From the NCBI RefSeq assembly GCF_900100545.1, contig NZ_FNDP01000015.1, forward strand, positions 1-64,000: DNA of 64,000 nt, in the 5' to 3' direction. Below are positions 18,262 through 27,815 of this stretch, piece after piece. Source of the DNA: Pseudobutyrivibrio sp. 49 (GTDB lineage Bacteria; Bacillota; Clostridia; Lachnospirales; Lachnospiraceae). The notes under the pieces are model-generated. The model searched no databases. It was not told the origin of the DNA and was given only the letters and a program-made list of their open reading frames with translations. The position numbers were made by a program, and so were the translations under genes. Every line of letters starts with the position of its first letter. Position 1 is the stretch's first letter.

Positions 18262-18930
18262 TTACACTCCACACTTATTTGGATCCCAAATAAATTTATG
18301 AAGCTGGAGCTGTAATCGAATATCATTACGCTTGTGCTCTATCAGATAATTAACCATATCTGCTGGATCGATTCGTCCAAATACAGGGCTGATTAAAACT
18401 GTACATTTCATAGCCAAGCCGTATGTATCAACAAGCTCACAGACCTTATCCAGCTCGCTTACCTCTGAGCATACAAACTTAACAGTGTCCTTTGGCTGAA
18501 GAAAGGCAAAATTAGATAAATCCATCTTATCTTCCATACCAGAGCCTGCAAGCTTGTAATCCAAGGTAAATGCAGGTGCATTTGGAATAGCTGCAAATGG
18601 GACAATATTAACACTTCCATTTGTTTCTATCTCCACCTTAAGGTCTGGTTCTGCTGCAAAAGCTCTTAACAGGTCCTTTATATCCCTTGCCTTAAGTGGC
18701 TCGCCACCAGTAAGGGTGACACGGTTAATTCCAGTTGACTTTACATAATCTATAATTTCAGTTTCTGTCATCTGCTCGGCTGGTGCCTCATAGCTGCATG
18801 CCCATCTTGTATCACAATAGCTACAAGCAAGGTTACATCCACGAAGTCTGATAAATACAGCTAACTCACCAGCGTGCTGACCTTCGCCATTAATGCTGAC
18901 GAACTTCTCTACTACAAAAAATACTGACAT
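18262..18930 (-). CDS. queE: 7-carboxy-7-deazaguanine synthase (radical SAM)
   Basis: A 222-residue QueE. The radical-SAM CxxxCxxC-type cluster is [17 protein letters not shown]. The N-terminal substrate segment [20 protein letters not shown] and VTLTGGEPL are typical. It contracts the pterin ring made by QueD. The start has GGAGGATTAATA upstream, the GGAGG lying inside the end of queD, so the two are coupled. Position second in the operon. Confidence 0.95.
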   Translation of the reverse strand: MSVFFVVEKFVSINGEGQHAGELAVFIRLRGCNLACSYCDTRWACSYEAPAEQMTETEIIDYVKSTGINRVTLTGGEPLKARDIKDLLRAFAAEPDLKVEIETNGSVNIVPFAAIPNAPAFTLDYKLAGSGMEDKMDLSNFAFLQPKDTVKFVCSEVSELDKVCELVDTYGLAMKCTVLISPVFGRIDPADMVNYLIEHKRNDIRLQLQLHKFIWDPNKCGV

Positions 18931-18932
18931 TA

Positions 18933-19355
18933 TTAATCCTCCGAATAGCTTGCACAGTTATTTGGAGTCTCATACACTGTCACTTCTGCAACTGTAAAAC
19001 CATAATCCTTAAACTTGTCAAAAAAGTACTTTGCGAAATTCTCTGCTGTAGGTCTGAAAGGCACTACATGCATCTCGAAGTCCTCTGCCTGGAGAGCTGC
19101 TACTGTAGCCTCCTTAAGAGAACCTTCTTCATATATAAAGCTGTGATCAAAGAAATCTGTTTCCTTTTTAAGAGCATTTTTCACATCGCCAAAATCTACT
19201 ACCATTCCACGCTGCTGTCCTTCGCTCTGCAGCTTATCAGTCTTAATTTTTAAAATAACTCTCCAGCGATGACCATGTAAATTAGAACACTTTCCCTCAT
19301 AGCCAGCTAAAAAGTGAGCTCCATCAAATGAAGCCTCTGCAGTTAAATAATACAT
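18933..19355 (-). CDS. queD: 6-carboxy-5,6,7,8-tetrahydropterin synthase
   Basis: A 140-residue QueD of the PTPS family, converting dihydroneopterin triphosphate to 6-carboxytetrahydropterin. Zinc ligands are the His in FDGAHFLAGY and the HGH of CSNLHGHRW. The catalytic Cys is that of GKCSNLHGH, and the late Glu lies in VYETPNNCA. First gene of the operon, preceded by about 170 nt of leader with a preQ1-type riboswitch and terminator. Confidence 0.95.
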   Translation of the reverse strand: MYYLTAEASFDGAHFLAGYEGKCSNLHGHRWRVILKIKTDKLQSEGQQRGMVVDFGDVKNALKKETDFFDHSFIYEEGSLKEATVAALQAEDFEMHVVPFRPTAENFAKYFFDKFKDYGFTVAEVTVYETPNNCASYSED

Positions 19356-19403
19356 TGAAAATCTCCTATGAAACCGGACCTAGAATATCTCAGAAATAAA
19401 AAA

Positions 19404-19510
19404 GACTGCGCACCGGCAGCCTCGAAAATCACATAGATAAATAACGCAAGTCCGAGTTTTGTTTATAGACAGGATGGTACAAACGAACTGTCTCTCACTC
19501 TTACGAGTGA
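19404..19510 (-). ncRNA. preQ1-I-like riboswitch with terminator/antiterminator
   Basis: In transcript order: a 6-bp hairpin with GTAA loop (19510-19495); an aptamer stem AGACAG (19493-19488) with CTGTCT (19472-19467), its loop holding TTCG and ACCATC as in preQ1-I; an A-rich tail ATAAACAAAACTC; then a terminator (19421-19404, 6-bp stem) followed by U6. GGACTTGCG after the tail can pair with CGCAGTC of the terminator with one bulge, an antiterminator. It precedes queD, whose pathway makes preQ1. Confidence 0.8.
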
Positions 19511-19535
19511 ATTTCTATTTTTTAATTGCCTGACT

Positions 19536-19564
19536 ATAATACAACCTGAAATAAAAAAAAGCAA
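19536..19564 (-). promoter_or_regulatory. Promoter of the que operon
   Basis: -35 TTGCTT (19564-19559), 17-bp spacer, -10 TATTAT (19541-19536), reading to the left. Start of transcription would fall near 19528, just ahead of the riboswitch. Confidence 0.65.
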
Positions 19565-19578
19565 GCAAAAAAGCGAAA

Positions 19579-19606
19579 GGTCGCAACAGCATACACTATT
19601 GCGACC
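19579..19606 (-). terminator. Terminator of the GH5 gene
   Basis: GGTCGCAA (19579-19586) pairs with TTGCGACC (19599-19606). On the minus strand TTTCGCTTTTTT follows. It stands between the GH5 stop and the que promoter. Confidence 0.8.
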
Positions 19607-19670
19607 ACATATATATATTAGGGAGTATAAAAATATGAAAAAGGTTGGGTTTTACGAAGTCATACAAACA

Positions 19671-21200
19671 TTAACGTACTTTAACGTTTGTAAATGTGGC
19701 TTTAGAACCATCTTTCTTAGTTCCGTTAAAGCCGAATGAAACAGTCTGTCCAGCCTCTACTATACCGTTATAAGATTCGTTGGTAATTACGTAGTGCTTA
19801 CCCTTGTGAGATGAAATCTTAGCATTCCAGATTGCTGTAATTTCAACATCACTATCGAATTCAACTGTCCATCCATTAAGGGTTTTGTTTGTTGTGTTAC
19901 TAACTGTGTTATTTGCTGAAAAGCCTGTGCCCCAATCAGATGGAATGTCAAAAGTAACACTTCCACCTGTTGTTGTGCCTGCCTCAGGAGTAGGAGTAGG
20001 GGTAGGTTTTGAGGTAGGTGTTTGGGTAGGCTTTGGAGTTGGCGTTGGTGTTGGCTTAGCTGTAGGCTTAGGTGTTGGTGTAGGAGTTGGTGTAGGGGTA
20101 GGAGTAGGGTTTACAATACCACTATTACCTGAAAGCTCCTTACAAGTCTTCATAAGCCACTTGCCAGCCTCTGTAAGATCTGATTCTGTCCAGTTGCTAG
20201 TCTTATTACATGATGAAGAAATTACTGAAGCAGACTCATTCTTATTACATAAGCTCCATAATGCAAAACTGATGTTGTTCTCCTTGAAGAGCTTCATCCA
20301 ATCATCAGCATTGCTGAAATCGTATCCGCCGTTACCAGAAGCATCACAAACACCAAACTCTGTACAGATAACTGGTGTGCCCGCCTTAACGGCCTTTCTT
20401 ACGTTGTCTTTAATATTGTCATAATGTGTTGCCGCGTAGAAGTGAACTGTGTACATGATGTTTTCGAAGCCATCATTCTTAAGTGGCTTGTCAGCAACCT
20501 GATCTACTCTCTGTGACCAGTCGTTTGTGCCGCAGATGATGATGTTCTTTGCACCTGTACCTCTGATTACACCAGCAATTGTCTTGCTGTAGGTGTATAA
20601 ATCCTTGCCGCTTCCGTCATACCAGTTTGTACCAGTAGGTTCGTTAGCAATTTCAAAAATTACATTATCAACATTCTTATATTTTAATGCATACTTTGTA
20701 AAGAATGTCTTTGCCGCGTCGATGTCTTCATTTGGGTTGTAGCTAAGTACATGCCAATCGATGATTACATACATGCCAAGATCCTTAGCTGCTGAAACAG
20801 CTTCCTCGATCTTCTTATCCATTAAATCCTTATTGCCCTGAGTGTATCCATTCTCTCTGGCATATACTGCAAGTCTTACAGTATCGATTCCCCAATCATC
20901 CCTCAGACTCCTAAAACTATCCTTGCTAATGTACTGTGGGAACCACTGTACACCATGTGTACTAATTCCGTGCAACTGTACTGGCTTGCCATATTTGTCT
21001 ACGATAGTTGGCGCAGCGTAACCTGATGTCTTTTTTACTGATAGAGTACCATGCTGTCCAACAGGAGTCTGAGATTTAGACACAGCGTTCGCCTGTACTG
21101 TAACGCTTGCTGCATTAACATTTTGAATGCATGCGGGTCCGCTAACCGCCAATGCTGCTGCTAATGCGCATGAAGTAATAATTCTTATTCTTCTTTTCAT
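19671..21200 (-). CDS. Secreted GH5 endoglucanase with C-terminal CBM2
   Basis: 509 residues: Sec signal peptide (1-30), GH5 catalytic domain (about 60-355, subfamily 2-like), Pro-Thr linker (about 364-408), CBM2 cellulose-binding module (about 412-509). Acid/base Glu187 lies in IFEIANEP and nucleophile Glu281 in [22 protein letters not shown] is typical of the subfamily. The CBM2 shows SFGFNG near its end. It hydrolyses internal beta-1,4-glucan bonds outside the cell. The promoter region (21201-21378) is AT-rich with GTTTATTAATAAAC at 21219-21232. A group II intron begins just upstream. Confidence 0.95.
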   Translation of the reverse strand: MKRRIRIITSCALAAALAVSGPACIQNVNAASVTVQANAVSKSQTPVGQHGTLSVKKTSGYAAPTIVDKYGKPVQLHGISTHGVQWFPQYISKDSFRSLRDDWGIDTVRLAVYARENGYTQGNKDLMDKKIEEAVSAAKDLGMYVIIDWHVLSYNPNEDIDAAKTFFTKYALKYKNVDNVIFEIANEPTGTNWYDGSGKDLYTYSKTIAGVIRGTGAKNIIICGTNDWSQRVDQVADKPLKNDGFENIMYTVHFYAATHYDNIKDNVRKAVKAGTPVICTEFGVCDASGNGGYDFSNADDWMKLFKENNISFALWSLCNKNESASVISSSCNKTSNWTESDLTEAGKWLMKTCKELSGNSGIVNPTPTPTPTPTPTPKPTAKPTPTPTPKPTQTPTSKPTPTPTPEAGTTTGGSVTFDIPSDWGTGFSANNTVSNTTNKTLNGWTVEFDSDVEITAIWNAKISSHKGKHYVITNESYNGIVEAGQTVSFGFNGTKKDGSKATFTNVKVR

Positions 21201-21378
21201 TACATATTCTGCCCTTTCTGTTTATTAATAAACAATTTACAAGAAACTGTTTATTTTTGTTTACCGGTACAATATAACATAACACTTTTAGTTTGTAAAC
21301 AATTTTGTAATATTTATGTTACAAATATACATTTTTCTGTAATAAATAATTCAGAGTTTTTCCCATGTTTACAATCGA

Positions 21379-23230
21379 GTAGGAGGGAGATTTAATCAAT
21401 CTCCCGACCTCTCACACCACCGTACGTACGGTTCCGTATACGGCGGTTCAATCAACTTAACAAGTAACACATCTTTCGGTGTAGTAATCTAACATTGAGA
21501 CTAATCCAAATAAGGCTAGTCTCTTGTTGTTTATTGCTATATTCACCGCTCCCTTGCTGCAAACATAGGCTATTCTTTGACCTGTGTATGCAACTCGTCT
21601 TGCAGTATCTCTGTCAATTCCAAGTTTTACAAGATTCTTTTCACGATTCTGTGGAGTTTTCCAGTGTTTCCAAATGCACATGCGGAGTCTGTATCGGATG
21701 TGTTTATCCATCTCCCTACATAAAGTTTTCATACTACCTATCTTGAAGTAGTTTATCCAACCTCGAATAAGCTGATTAAGTTTCTCAACTTTGTAGCTGT
21801 TGCTAACGCCCCAACTACGGCAAGTAAGGTCTTTCATTCTTTTCTTAAACTTTGCTACTGATTTTGCATGTGGTTTTGCCTTAAACTGGTGTGCTCTTGA
21901 ATCAAAGTAGAATCCGAATCCAAGGTATTTAAGTCCTTGCGGCTTGTCAACTTTACTCTTGGTCATGTTGACCTTGAGACCTAGTTTCTCCTCAATGAAT
22001 CGAGAGATGTTTCTCATAACTCTATTAGCAGACATTTCACTACCAACCATGATGATACAATCATCAGCGTATCTTACAAAGTTAAGCCCACGCTTTTCCA
22101 TCTCCTTATCAAGTTCATTCAACATGATATTCGCCAATAACGGCGAGAGATTTCCTCCTTGTGGTGTTCCCACAATAGAGTCCTCGTACTCATCATCAAT
22201 CATGATTCCACTGACTAGGTATTTTCTAACGATAGAAATAACATCTCCATCCTTAATAGTTCTACCTATGATAGTCATAAGTTTGTCGTGATTTACTGTG
22301 TCAAAGAACTTTTCCAAGTCAATATCTACAATCCAATCATTACCGTCATTCATCATGTCGAGCGCTGTTAGGATTGCTTGCTGTGTACATCTATTAGGTC
22401 TGAATCCATAACTGTGGTCATGAAATTGTTCCTCATAGATTGGTGTTAATACCTGTGCTATAGCTTGTTGGATAAATCTGTCTGTTACTGTTGGTACTCC
22501 TAGGTTTCTGACACCACCATCAGGCTTTGGTATCTCCACTCTTCGTACTGGCTGAGGTTTATACTTTCTTGTCCTCAACTGTTCCTTGATTATATCGCCG
22601 TTCTTTTCAAGGTGTTCTTTGAGTTCTGTGTACTTCATTCCGTCCACTCCCTCTGCACCTTTGTTTCGTACGACTTGCAGATATGCTCTATTGAGATTAT
22701 CACTAGATAGTATCTGCTCCATTAGACTACTTGTGTCCATGCGTTCTTTCCTTTCCGTCTCGCTAGATTTGACCATCCTTCACCCGATTGGTTACGGCAG
22801 ATGTTGTCATTTCTGCAATACGAGACATACTCAAACTTATTGATTGTTCACCCCTTCGCTCCATCTCCATTACAGAAATTTCTTCACTACTATGGGCTCG
22901 GCTGACTTCTCACAGTTCGTTGTTACTAGGCTAATGGAACCTCTGTGAGACCTCCACGCTTAAGGTGCACGCTCTTTCTCTCCATATATCCGCCACATTT
23001 ACTCTGCTACTACAAATGTGATAGTTATTGGACTTCGTTGCTTTACGCCAACTTATCCCTCGTAGCCTAGCCTTATATGTGATTTCTGTCCGTCGGACCA
23101 GAGATTTGCTTACAGCTTCCTTCAGATTCCGCCTCACGATGGACACCCTTGCTGTTCAGCTATACACTTCCCACTATCTGGGCGTGTTCGGGACTTGCAC
23201 CCGTTAGAGCGCGCCCATGGCGCGCAAACG
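21379..23230 (-). mobile_element. Group II intron (ribozyme with LtrA-type ORF)
   Basis: An intron of about 1.85 kb. Domain V is at 21447-21416 on the minus strand: lower stem ACCGCCGTA/TACGGTGGT carrying the CGC triad, a 2-nt bulge, upper stem TACG/CGTA and loop GAAC. Domain VI and a 3' end near ...CTCCTAC follow to about 21379. The 5' end near 23230 contains GCGCGCC-ATG-GGCGCGC and the GGGTGCAAGTCCCG block usual at intron starts. It lies directly behind the GH3 terminator. Boundaries are accurate to a few bases. Confidence 0.85.
21457..22740 (-). CDS. ltrA: Group II intron reverse transcriptase/maturase
   Basis: About 427 residues from ATG 22740 (AAGGAAAG upstream; the earlier in-frame ATG has its AGG too close). 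RT domain with IPKPDGGVRNLGVPTVTDR, FDTVNHDKL, GTPQGGNLSPLLAN and catalytic YADD (224-227), followed by a maturase X domain (LIRGWINYFKIGSM, then GQRIAYVCSKG). No HNH endonuclease domain follows, so retrohoming probably relies on replication-fork or single-stranded target sites. The frame is intact and the intron is probably still functional. Confidence 0.95.
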   Translation of the reverse strand: MDTSSLMEQILSSDNLNRAYLQVVRNKGAEGVDGMKYTELKEHLEKNGDIIKEQLRTRKYKPQPVRRVEIPKPDGGVRNLGVPTVTDRFIQQAIAQVLTPIYEEQFHDHSYGFRPNRCTQQAILTALDMMNDGNDWIVDIDLEKFFDTVNHDKLMTIIGRTIKDGDVISIVRKYLVSGIMIDDEYEDSIVGTPQGGNLSPLLANIMLNELDKEMEKRGLNFVRYADDCIIMVGSEMSANRVMRNISRFIEEKLGLKVNMTKSKVDKPQGLKYLGFGFYFDSRAHQFKAKPHAKSVAKFKKRMKDLTCRSWGVSNSYKVEKLNQLIRGWINYFKIGSMKTLCREMDKHIRYRLRMCIWKHWKTPQNREKNLVKLGIDRDTARRVAYTGQRIAYVCSKGAVNIAINNKRLALFGLVSMLDYYTERCVTC

Positions 23231-23237
23231 TAAAAAA

Positions 23238-23257
23238 GGGACTTCCGAAGAAGTCCC
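23238..23257 (-). terminator. Terminator of GH3, adjoining the intron insertion site
   Basis: GGGACTTC-TTCG-GAAGTCCC then TTTTTT on the minus strand: an 8-bp stem with UUCG loop, 13 bp past the GH3 stop. The intron begins a few bases after the T-run. Confidence 0.9.
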
Positions 23258-23269
23258 AAAAAATTTCTA

Positions 23270-25720
23270 TTAATCTAATTTCAACAGCATTTTTAGAACA
23301 CGCTCAGCGCTACGTTCCAAATCTTTACGTTTAATTGCTTTTTTATCAATTGCTTCCAGTAGCTGCTCTGTATAACCGCAGCCCATCTTAATATCATTTC
23401 CTGCAAGCACTTCCTTATAGTGGTCTCCATATCCCCACCAGTCGCTGACAACAACTCCGTCAAACCCCCATTCATCACGAAGGATTCCTGTGAGAAGATC
23501 ATGGGATTCTGATGCACGCTGACCATTAATGATATTGTAAGAAGACATAATGCTCCAAGGCTCTGCCTCTTTTACAATAATCTCAAATGCCTTCAGATAG
23601 ATTTCTCTTATTGCACGCTCTGAAGCTCTGGAATCACTGCCCTTTCTGTTTGACTCTTTATTGTTAAGAGCAAAATGCTTAGGTGTAGCGATAATATTGT
23701 TGCTCTGAATTCCGCGAACCATAGCTGCTGCCTGCTTTCCTGTGAGGAAAGGATCCTCAGAATAATATTCAAAGTTTCTACCGCAAAGGGGACTTCTGTG
23801 AATACATACAGCTGGTGTAAGCCATGCTGCAAAGTTACATTCCTTTGCCTCTGCTCCACCTGCTTCGCCCACTGCGTAGCAAATATCTTCATTCCATGTG
23901 CAAGCTAAAAGTGTAGAACATGGGAATGCTGTAGTAGGAACTCCCACCTCAGGATTGATTCTTACACCTGCAGGACCGTCACAGGTCTGTGCCGATGGAA
24001 CACCTGCCTCTGGAAGATTTCCATAGCCAAATGTATTTGCCATGCCTGTATTTGGCTGACCGCCAAGTAATGTTCCGAGCTGCTCATCTGTAAGTCCTGC
24101 CATAAAATCCTCAAGACTAACTTTACACTCGGCCACATCGATAAACTTTGTTGTTCCACCATCCTCCGGAAGGAAGAAAAGCTGCTGTCTTTCCTGTGGA
24201 CGTACATCTGGAGTCTGTAATAATTCGATGCCACCTGTCTCCTCCACATTTTTCTCCTTAGGGAAAATGGATGCGTATGTATCTACTGGTGTAAGCTGTG
24301 GTAACGGCTCAAAGCTGCCATCTGAAAGCATTCTTTCTTTAAGGGATGTAGGAACAAGTCTGTTCTTTACCTGTTCCACTATCTCATTCTGCTTTAACTC
24401 AAAAACATAATCCAACTCACATACGTCTCTTACAGAGGTACCAAGGTAGAAATGATACTCACCCTTTTCAAGGACCCAAGCAGCCTTTTTCACCTTGCCT
24501 AAATCATCGTAAGACGCCATATCCTCCAAGAGAAGTGCGATGGAAACCCGCTGACTCTCTCCCGGCTGAAGCAATCTGGTCTTCGCATATCCACCAAGCT
24601 CCTTAGCTGGCTTTCCAAGCTTACCCTGTGGGGCGCTGTAATAAAGCTGTACTACTTCCTTGCCCGGGATACTTCCTATATTTGTTACTGTGGCAGAAAC
24701 TACCACTGCATTTTCCTCTTCTGCTAAAACTGCAAATGCTTCTGCCTTACAGTTTTCAATGAGAAATGATGTGTATGACAAGCCATATCCAAATGGATAA
24801 TTAACCTTTTTCGCAGCCTTTGGAATAGTTTCAAAATAACGGTAGCCTACGTAAATATCCTCTGTGTAATCCACGAAAGTGTCGCTCTCGTGGAAGCCTG
24901 CTGTGGAAGGATAATCCTCTAATTTTGCTGCAAATGTATCTGCCAGCTTTCCTGATGGATCTACCTTTCCAAGAAGTATTTTGGCTGCTGCAAGACCGCC
25001 TTCTATTCCACCCTGCCATGCCATAAGCACAGAAGAAATGCTGTCATCATTTTTGAACCAGCTGGTGTCAACTACACCACCCACATTCATAACAACAATA
25101 ACATTGGAGAAGTTTTCCTTAACCTGCTTTACCATTTTCTTTTCAGCATTTGTAAGATAAAAATCTCCGTGCTCAAAAATCTTATTTCCAAGCTCTACCA
25201 AATCCTTGGATTCGCATTTGATTTCACGGTCTACTCCAGCTACCTTTCTATCCCAGCCTTCCCCTGAAAAACGGCTGATAGAAATAATAGCTGTATCTGT
25301 ATATGCAGAGGCGTCAGAAAGTATATCCTCAGGAAGTGATGGTTCCTTTACCATGCCTGGAACTACTCCAGCTTTGTACTGGCTCTGAACATAATCCTCA
25401 TAAAACTCTACAGTCTTATCATAAATAGAAATCTCCGAAGAGAACTGTGAAAGTCCCTGATAGAGATTTCGTATATACGGTACAGTGACATCACCGCTGC
25501 CACCGCCACCCTTAACATAATCAAAGGTGCCCTTTCCGAAAAGAGCAATTCTGGTTCCTTTCCTGATAGGAAGAAGGTTCCTGTCATTTTTCAGTAATAC
25601 CATACCTTCACATGCAGCCTCACAGGACAGGTCGATGTGTTCCTGACTAGCTGTAACATAGGTCCTGTTCTCTCCTAAAGGAAGGTTTGGTGTATACTTG
25701 ATTCTTGCCCATTTCTCCAT
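23270..25720 (-). CDS. GH3 beta-glucosidase with inverted domain order
   Basis: About 816 residues from ATG 25720 (GTGAGGTG upstream; the longer frame uses GTG without a site). No signal peptide, so cytosolic. The alpha/beta sandwich and fibronectin-like domains come first (CEGMVLLKNDRNLLPI near residue 40, GKEVVQLYYSAP mid-protein). The TIM barrel comes last, with nucleophile Asp in DGVVVSDWWGYGDH and PKHFALNNKESNR. This order is the reverse of most GH3 enzymes but is known in Butyrivibrio and Ruminococcus. Likely substrate: cellobiose or other beta-glucosides, complementing the secreted GH5. Confidence 0.93.
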   Translation of the reverse strand: MEKWARIKYTPNLPLGENRTYVTASQEHIDLSCEAACEGMVLLKNDRNLLPIRKGTRIALFGKGTFDYVKGGGGSGDVTVPYIRNLYQGLSQFSSEISIYDKTVEFYEDYVQSQYKAGVVPGMVKEPSLPEDILSDASAYTDTAIISISRFSGEGWDRKVAGVDREIKCESKDLVELGNKIFEHGDFYLTNAEKKMVKQVKENFSNVIVVMNVGGVVDTSWFKNDDSISSVLMAWQGGIEGGLAAAKILLGKVDPSGKLADTFAAKLEDYPSTAGFHESDTFVDYTEDIYVGYRYFETIPKAAKKVNYPFGYGLSYTSFLIENCKAEAFAVLAEEENAVVVSATVTNIGSIPGKEVVQLYYSAPQGKLGKPAKELGGYAKTRLLQPGESQRVSIALLLEDMASYDDLGKVKKAAWVLEKGEYHFYLGTSVRDVCELDYVFELKQNEIVEQVKNRLVPTSLKERMLSDGSFEPLPQLTPVDTYASIFPKEKNVEETGGIELLQTPDVRPQERQQLFFLPEDGGTTKFIDVAECKVSLEDFMAGLTDEQLGTLLGGQPNTGMANTFGYGNLPEAGVPSAQTCDGPAGVRINPEVGVPTTAFPCSTLLACTWNEDICYAVGEAGGAEAKECNFAAWLTPAVCIHRSPLCGRNFEYYSEDPFLTGKQAAAMVRGIQSNNIIATPKHFALNNKESNRKGSDSRASERAIREIYLKAFEIIVKEAEPWSIMSSYNIINGQRASESHDLLTGILRDEWGFDGVVVSDWWGYGDHYKEVLAGNDIKMGCGYTEQLLEAIDKKAIKRKDLERSAERVLKMLLKLD

Positions 25721-25762
25721 AGCGCACCTCACAATAATTATAAATTTTTACTATATTCTATT

Positions 25763-26878
25763 TTACATCAACAGGTAGATTAAACACATAACAATTAAAA
25801 AAATAATATTTGCTACTGTGAAAATACCTATATATTTTTTCTTGTCCGCTCCATCTATATAGCCATACTGTTTAAAGGAAATCAGGCTGGCCATTGATGC
25901 AATAAGTGTTCCAAGTCCACCAAGGTTTGTTCCAATAATAAGCTTGTCTATCTGATCTGTAAAACCTGAGCAAAGAATAGCTGCAGGAACATTACTTATA
26001 AACTGGCTAAGGAATATAGAAACTCCCACCTCATTTACCTTTACAAGGCTGTTGATTGCAGCACTGAGCTCTGGAATTCTCTTGATATTTTCAATAAAAA
26101 TAAACAGGAAAATGAATGTAAATAAAAGTGAATAATCTGGCTTTCTAAGCACTCGTCTGTCACAGATAAGTGTCAGTCCCACTACGATTACAAGACCGAT
26201 TCTATAATCTAAAACCCTTGCCACCACAAGGATAGAAACTAAAAACGTAAATACGTACATTCCTATCATCTTCTTGTCTCTGTTTGTGCGCTCATATATA
26301 TGCTTTTCTGCCAAAGTTACTGGAGCTGCTTTCACGAATACAAATCCGCTAAGCACAAGCATTACAAGTGCTACTACACTGTATGGCAACATAAGCTTTA
26401 CGAATGCTCCAAGACTCATACCCGCAATGGAATACAGATAAAGATTCTGTGGATTACCAAGTGGTGTAAGCATACTTCCAAGATTTGCTGCTATTGTCTC
26501 AAGCACAATTACTATGATGAACAAATCCTTGCGATTTGAAATAGACAAAGTAACTATAGAAAATGGCACAAAGGTAAGAAGGGCCACATCATTTGTGATA
26601 AACATAGCTGAGAAAAAGCAAAGCCAAATGAGCACCAGAACAACTCCTCTGATGGAGCTCATCTTTGAAACTAAAAGCTCTCCTATCTGTCTGAATACCT
26701 GCAAACGCTGAAGGCCAGCCATAGTAATCATCAAGGCAAGTAAAATGCTCAATGTCCTAAAATCTATGTAACCAATATACTGACTATCTGGGTGAACAAC
26801 AAAGCTGGATGCCACTGCCAAAACGAAGGCTACCACTAATACTATTTCATTTCTTATAAAGTTTTTTACTGCTTCCAT
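25763..26878 (-). CDS. SLC13/ArsB-like anion permease
   Basis: About 371 residues, nearly all hydrophobic, with some ten membrane segments. ALMITMAGLQRL, FITNDVALLTFVPF and LGSMLTPLGNPQNLYLY are hallmarks of the citrate/arsenite/Na+-anion (IT superfamily) permeases. GGAG lies 9 bp before ATG 26878, favouring it over the ATG five codons upstream. Probable substrate: a di- or tricarboxylate or other oxyanion; sequence alone does not decide. It follows proC after a hairpin and precedes GH3 by 42 bp. Confidence 0.85.
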   Translation of the reverse strand: MEAVKNFIRNEIVLVVAFVLAVASSFVVHPDSQYIGYIDFRTLSILLALMITMAGLQRLQVFRQIGELLVSKMSSIRGVVLVLIWLCFFSAMFITNDVALLTFVPFSIVTLSISNRKDLFIIVIVLETIAANLGSMLTPLGNPQNLYLYSIAGMSLGAFVKLMLPYSVVALVMLVLSGFVFVKAAPVTLAEKHIYERTNRDKKMIGMYVFTFLVSILVVARVLDYRIGLVIVVGLTLICDRRVLRKPDYSLLFTFIFLFIFIENIKRIPELSAAINSLVKVNEVGVSIFLSQFISNVPAAILCSGFTDQIDKLIIGTNLGGLGTLIASMASLISFKQYGYIDGADKKKYIGIFTVANIIFLIVMCLIYLLM

Positions 26879-26900
26879 TAATTTATACTCCATAATTTAA

Positions 26901-26921
26901 GGCTTGGCACTTGGCCAAGCC
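26901..26921 (-). terminator. Hairpin between proC and permease
   Basis: GGCTTGGC-ACTTG-GCCAAGCC, a perfect 8-bp stem 8 bp past the proC stop. On the minus strand TTAAATT follows rather than a true T-run, so termination would be weak. Confidence 0.5.
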
Positions 26922-26929
26922 CTATAATA

Positions 26930-27724
26930 CTATAATTCTCTAGATCTTTCTATGCAGATACGCTCAGCTTCAATAACTGCGCTTCTAAAACCAAGTGATT
27001 CAAGAGCTGTAACCGCCTCTATAGTAGTGCCTCCTGGTGAGCAAACATTATCCTTTAGCACTCCTGGGTGCTCTCCTGTTTCAAGGACCATCTTTGCTGA
27101 ACCAAGAACTGCCTGTGCCGCAAACTTGTAAGCCTGTGCTCTTGGCATGCCCTCTGCAACTGCACCATCTGCAAGTGCCTCAATAAACATATATACATAA
27201 GCTGGAGATGAGCCGCTGATACCAACAACCGCATCCTGTAATTTTTCAGGAACCACCTCTGCCTTTCCGAAGGATTCAAAGAGCTCAACTACTATCTCGC
27301 ACTCTTCTTCTGTTACATGCTCATTTGGACTAAGAGCACTCATTGCCTCGCCAACAAGAGCTGGTGTGTTAGGCATAACACGAATAAGCTTAAGATCTGT
27401 TCCAAAAAGACTTCTCAATCTATCTAAGGACTGGCCTGCTGCAATACTTACAACAACCTTGTCACTAAAATCCATATCCTTTATTCCTTCGATAGCATCA
27501 GGAAGATACTGAGGCTTTACCGCAAGAATAACTATATCTGCGAAATCAACTACATCCCTGTTGCTAATACTGGTGTTAACACCAAACTCTTCACTAAGCT
27601 CGTCTAAAGTAGCCTGAAAAATATCGCTAGCCATTACATCCTGGGGCTCTACTGTACCGGATGAAATTACTCCACCAATCATAGAACTACCCATGTTACC
27701 TGCGCCGATAAAACCAATCTTCAT
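26930..27724 (-). CDS. proC: Pyrroline-5-carboxylate reductase
   Basis: A 264-residue ProC, the NAD(P)H-dependent last step of proline synthesis. N-terminal Rossmann motif MKIGFIGAGNMGSSM, then VILAVKPQ, RVMPNTPALVGEAMSAL, and the C-terminal signature with GISGSSPAYVYMFIEALADG and CSPGGTTIEAVTALE. Length normal. AAGGAGG precedes the ATG. No other proline genes adjoin. Confidence 0.97.
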   Translation of the reverse strand: MKIGFIGAGNMGSSMIGGVISSGTVEPQDVMASDIFQATLDELSEEFGVNTSISNRDVVDFADIVILAVKPQYLPDAIEGIKDMDFSDKVVVSIAAGQSLDRLRSLFGTDLKLIRVMPNTPALVGEAMSALSPNEHVTEEECEIVVELFESFGKAEVVPEKLQDAVVGISGSSPAYVYMFIEALADGAVAEGMPRAQAYKFAAQAVLGSAKMVLETGEHPGVLKDNVCSPGGTTIEAVTALESLGFRSAVIEAERICIERSREL

Positions 27725-27815
27725 GTTTTCCTCCTTGCAATCAAAAAAGCCCTATAACAACACACTAAGTGTATCATTTTAGAATTATTCTGTACATTCA
27801 TTTTTCCTTGTTTTT

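Noticed and set aside
20000-20115. Apparent microsatellite-like repeat
   Set aside because: It encodes the Pro-Thr linker of the GH5 enzyme; similar linkers occur in GH43 and GH10, so the repetition is explained by protein composition.
19885-20424. A plus-strand frame rich in Gly-Val repeats
   Set aside because: It is the antisense shadow of the Pro-Thr linker and catalytic end of the GH5 gene.
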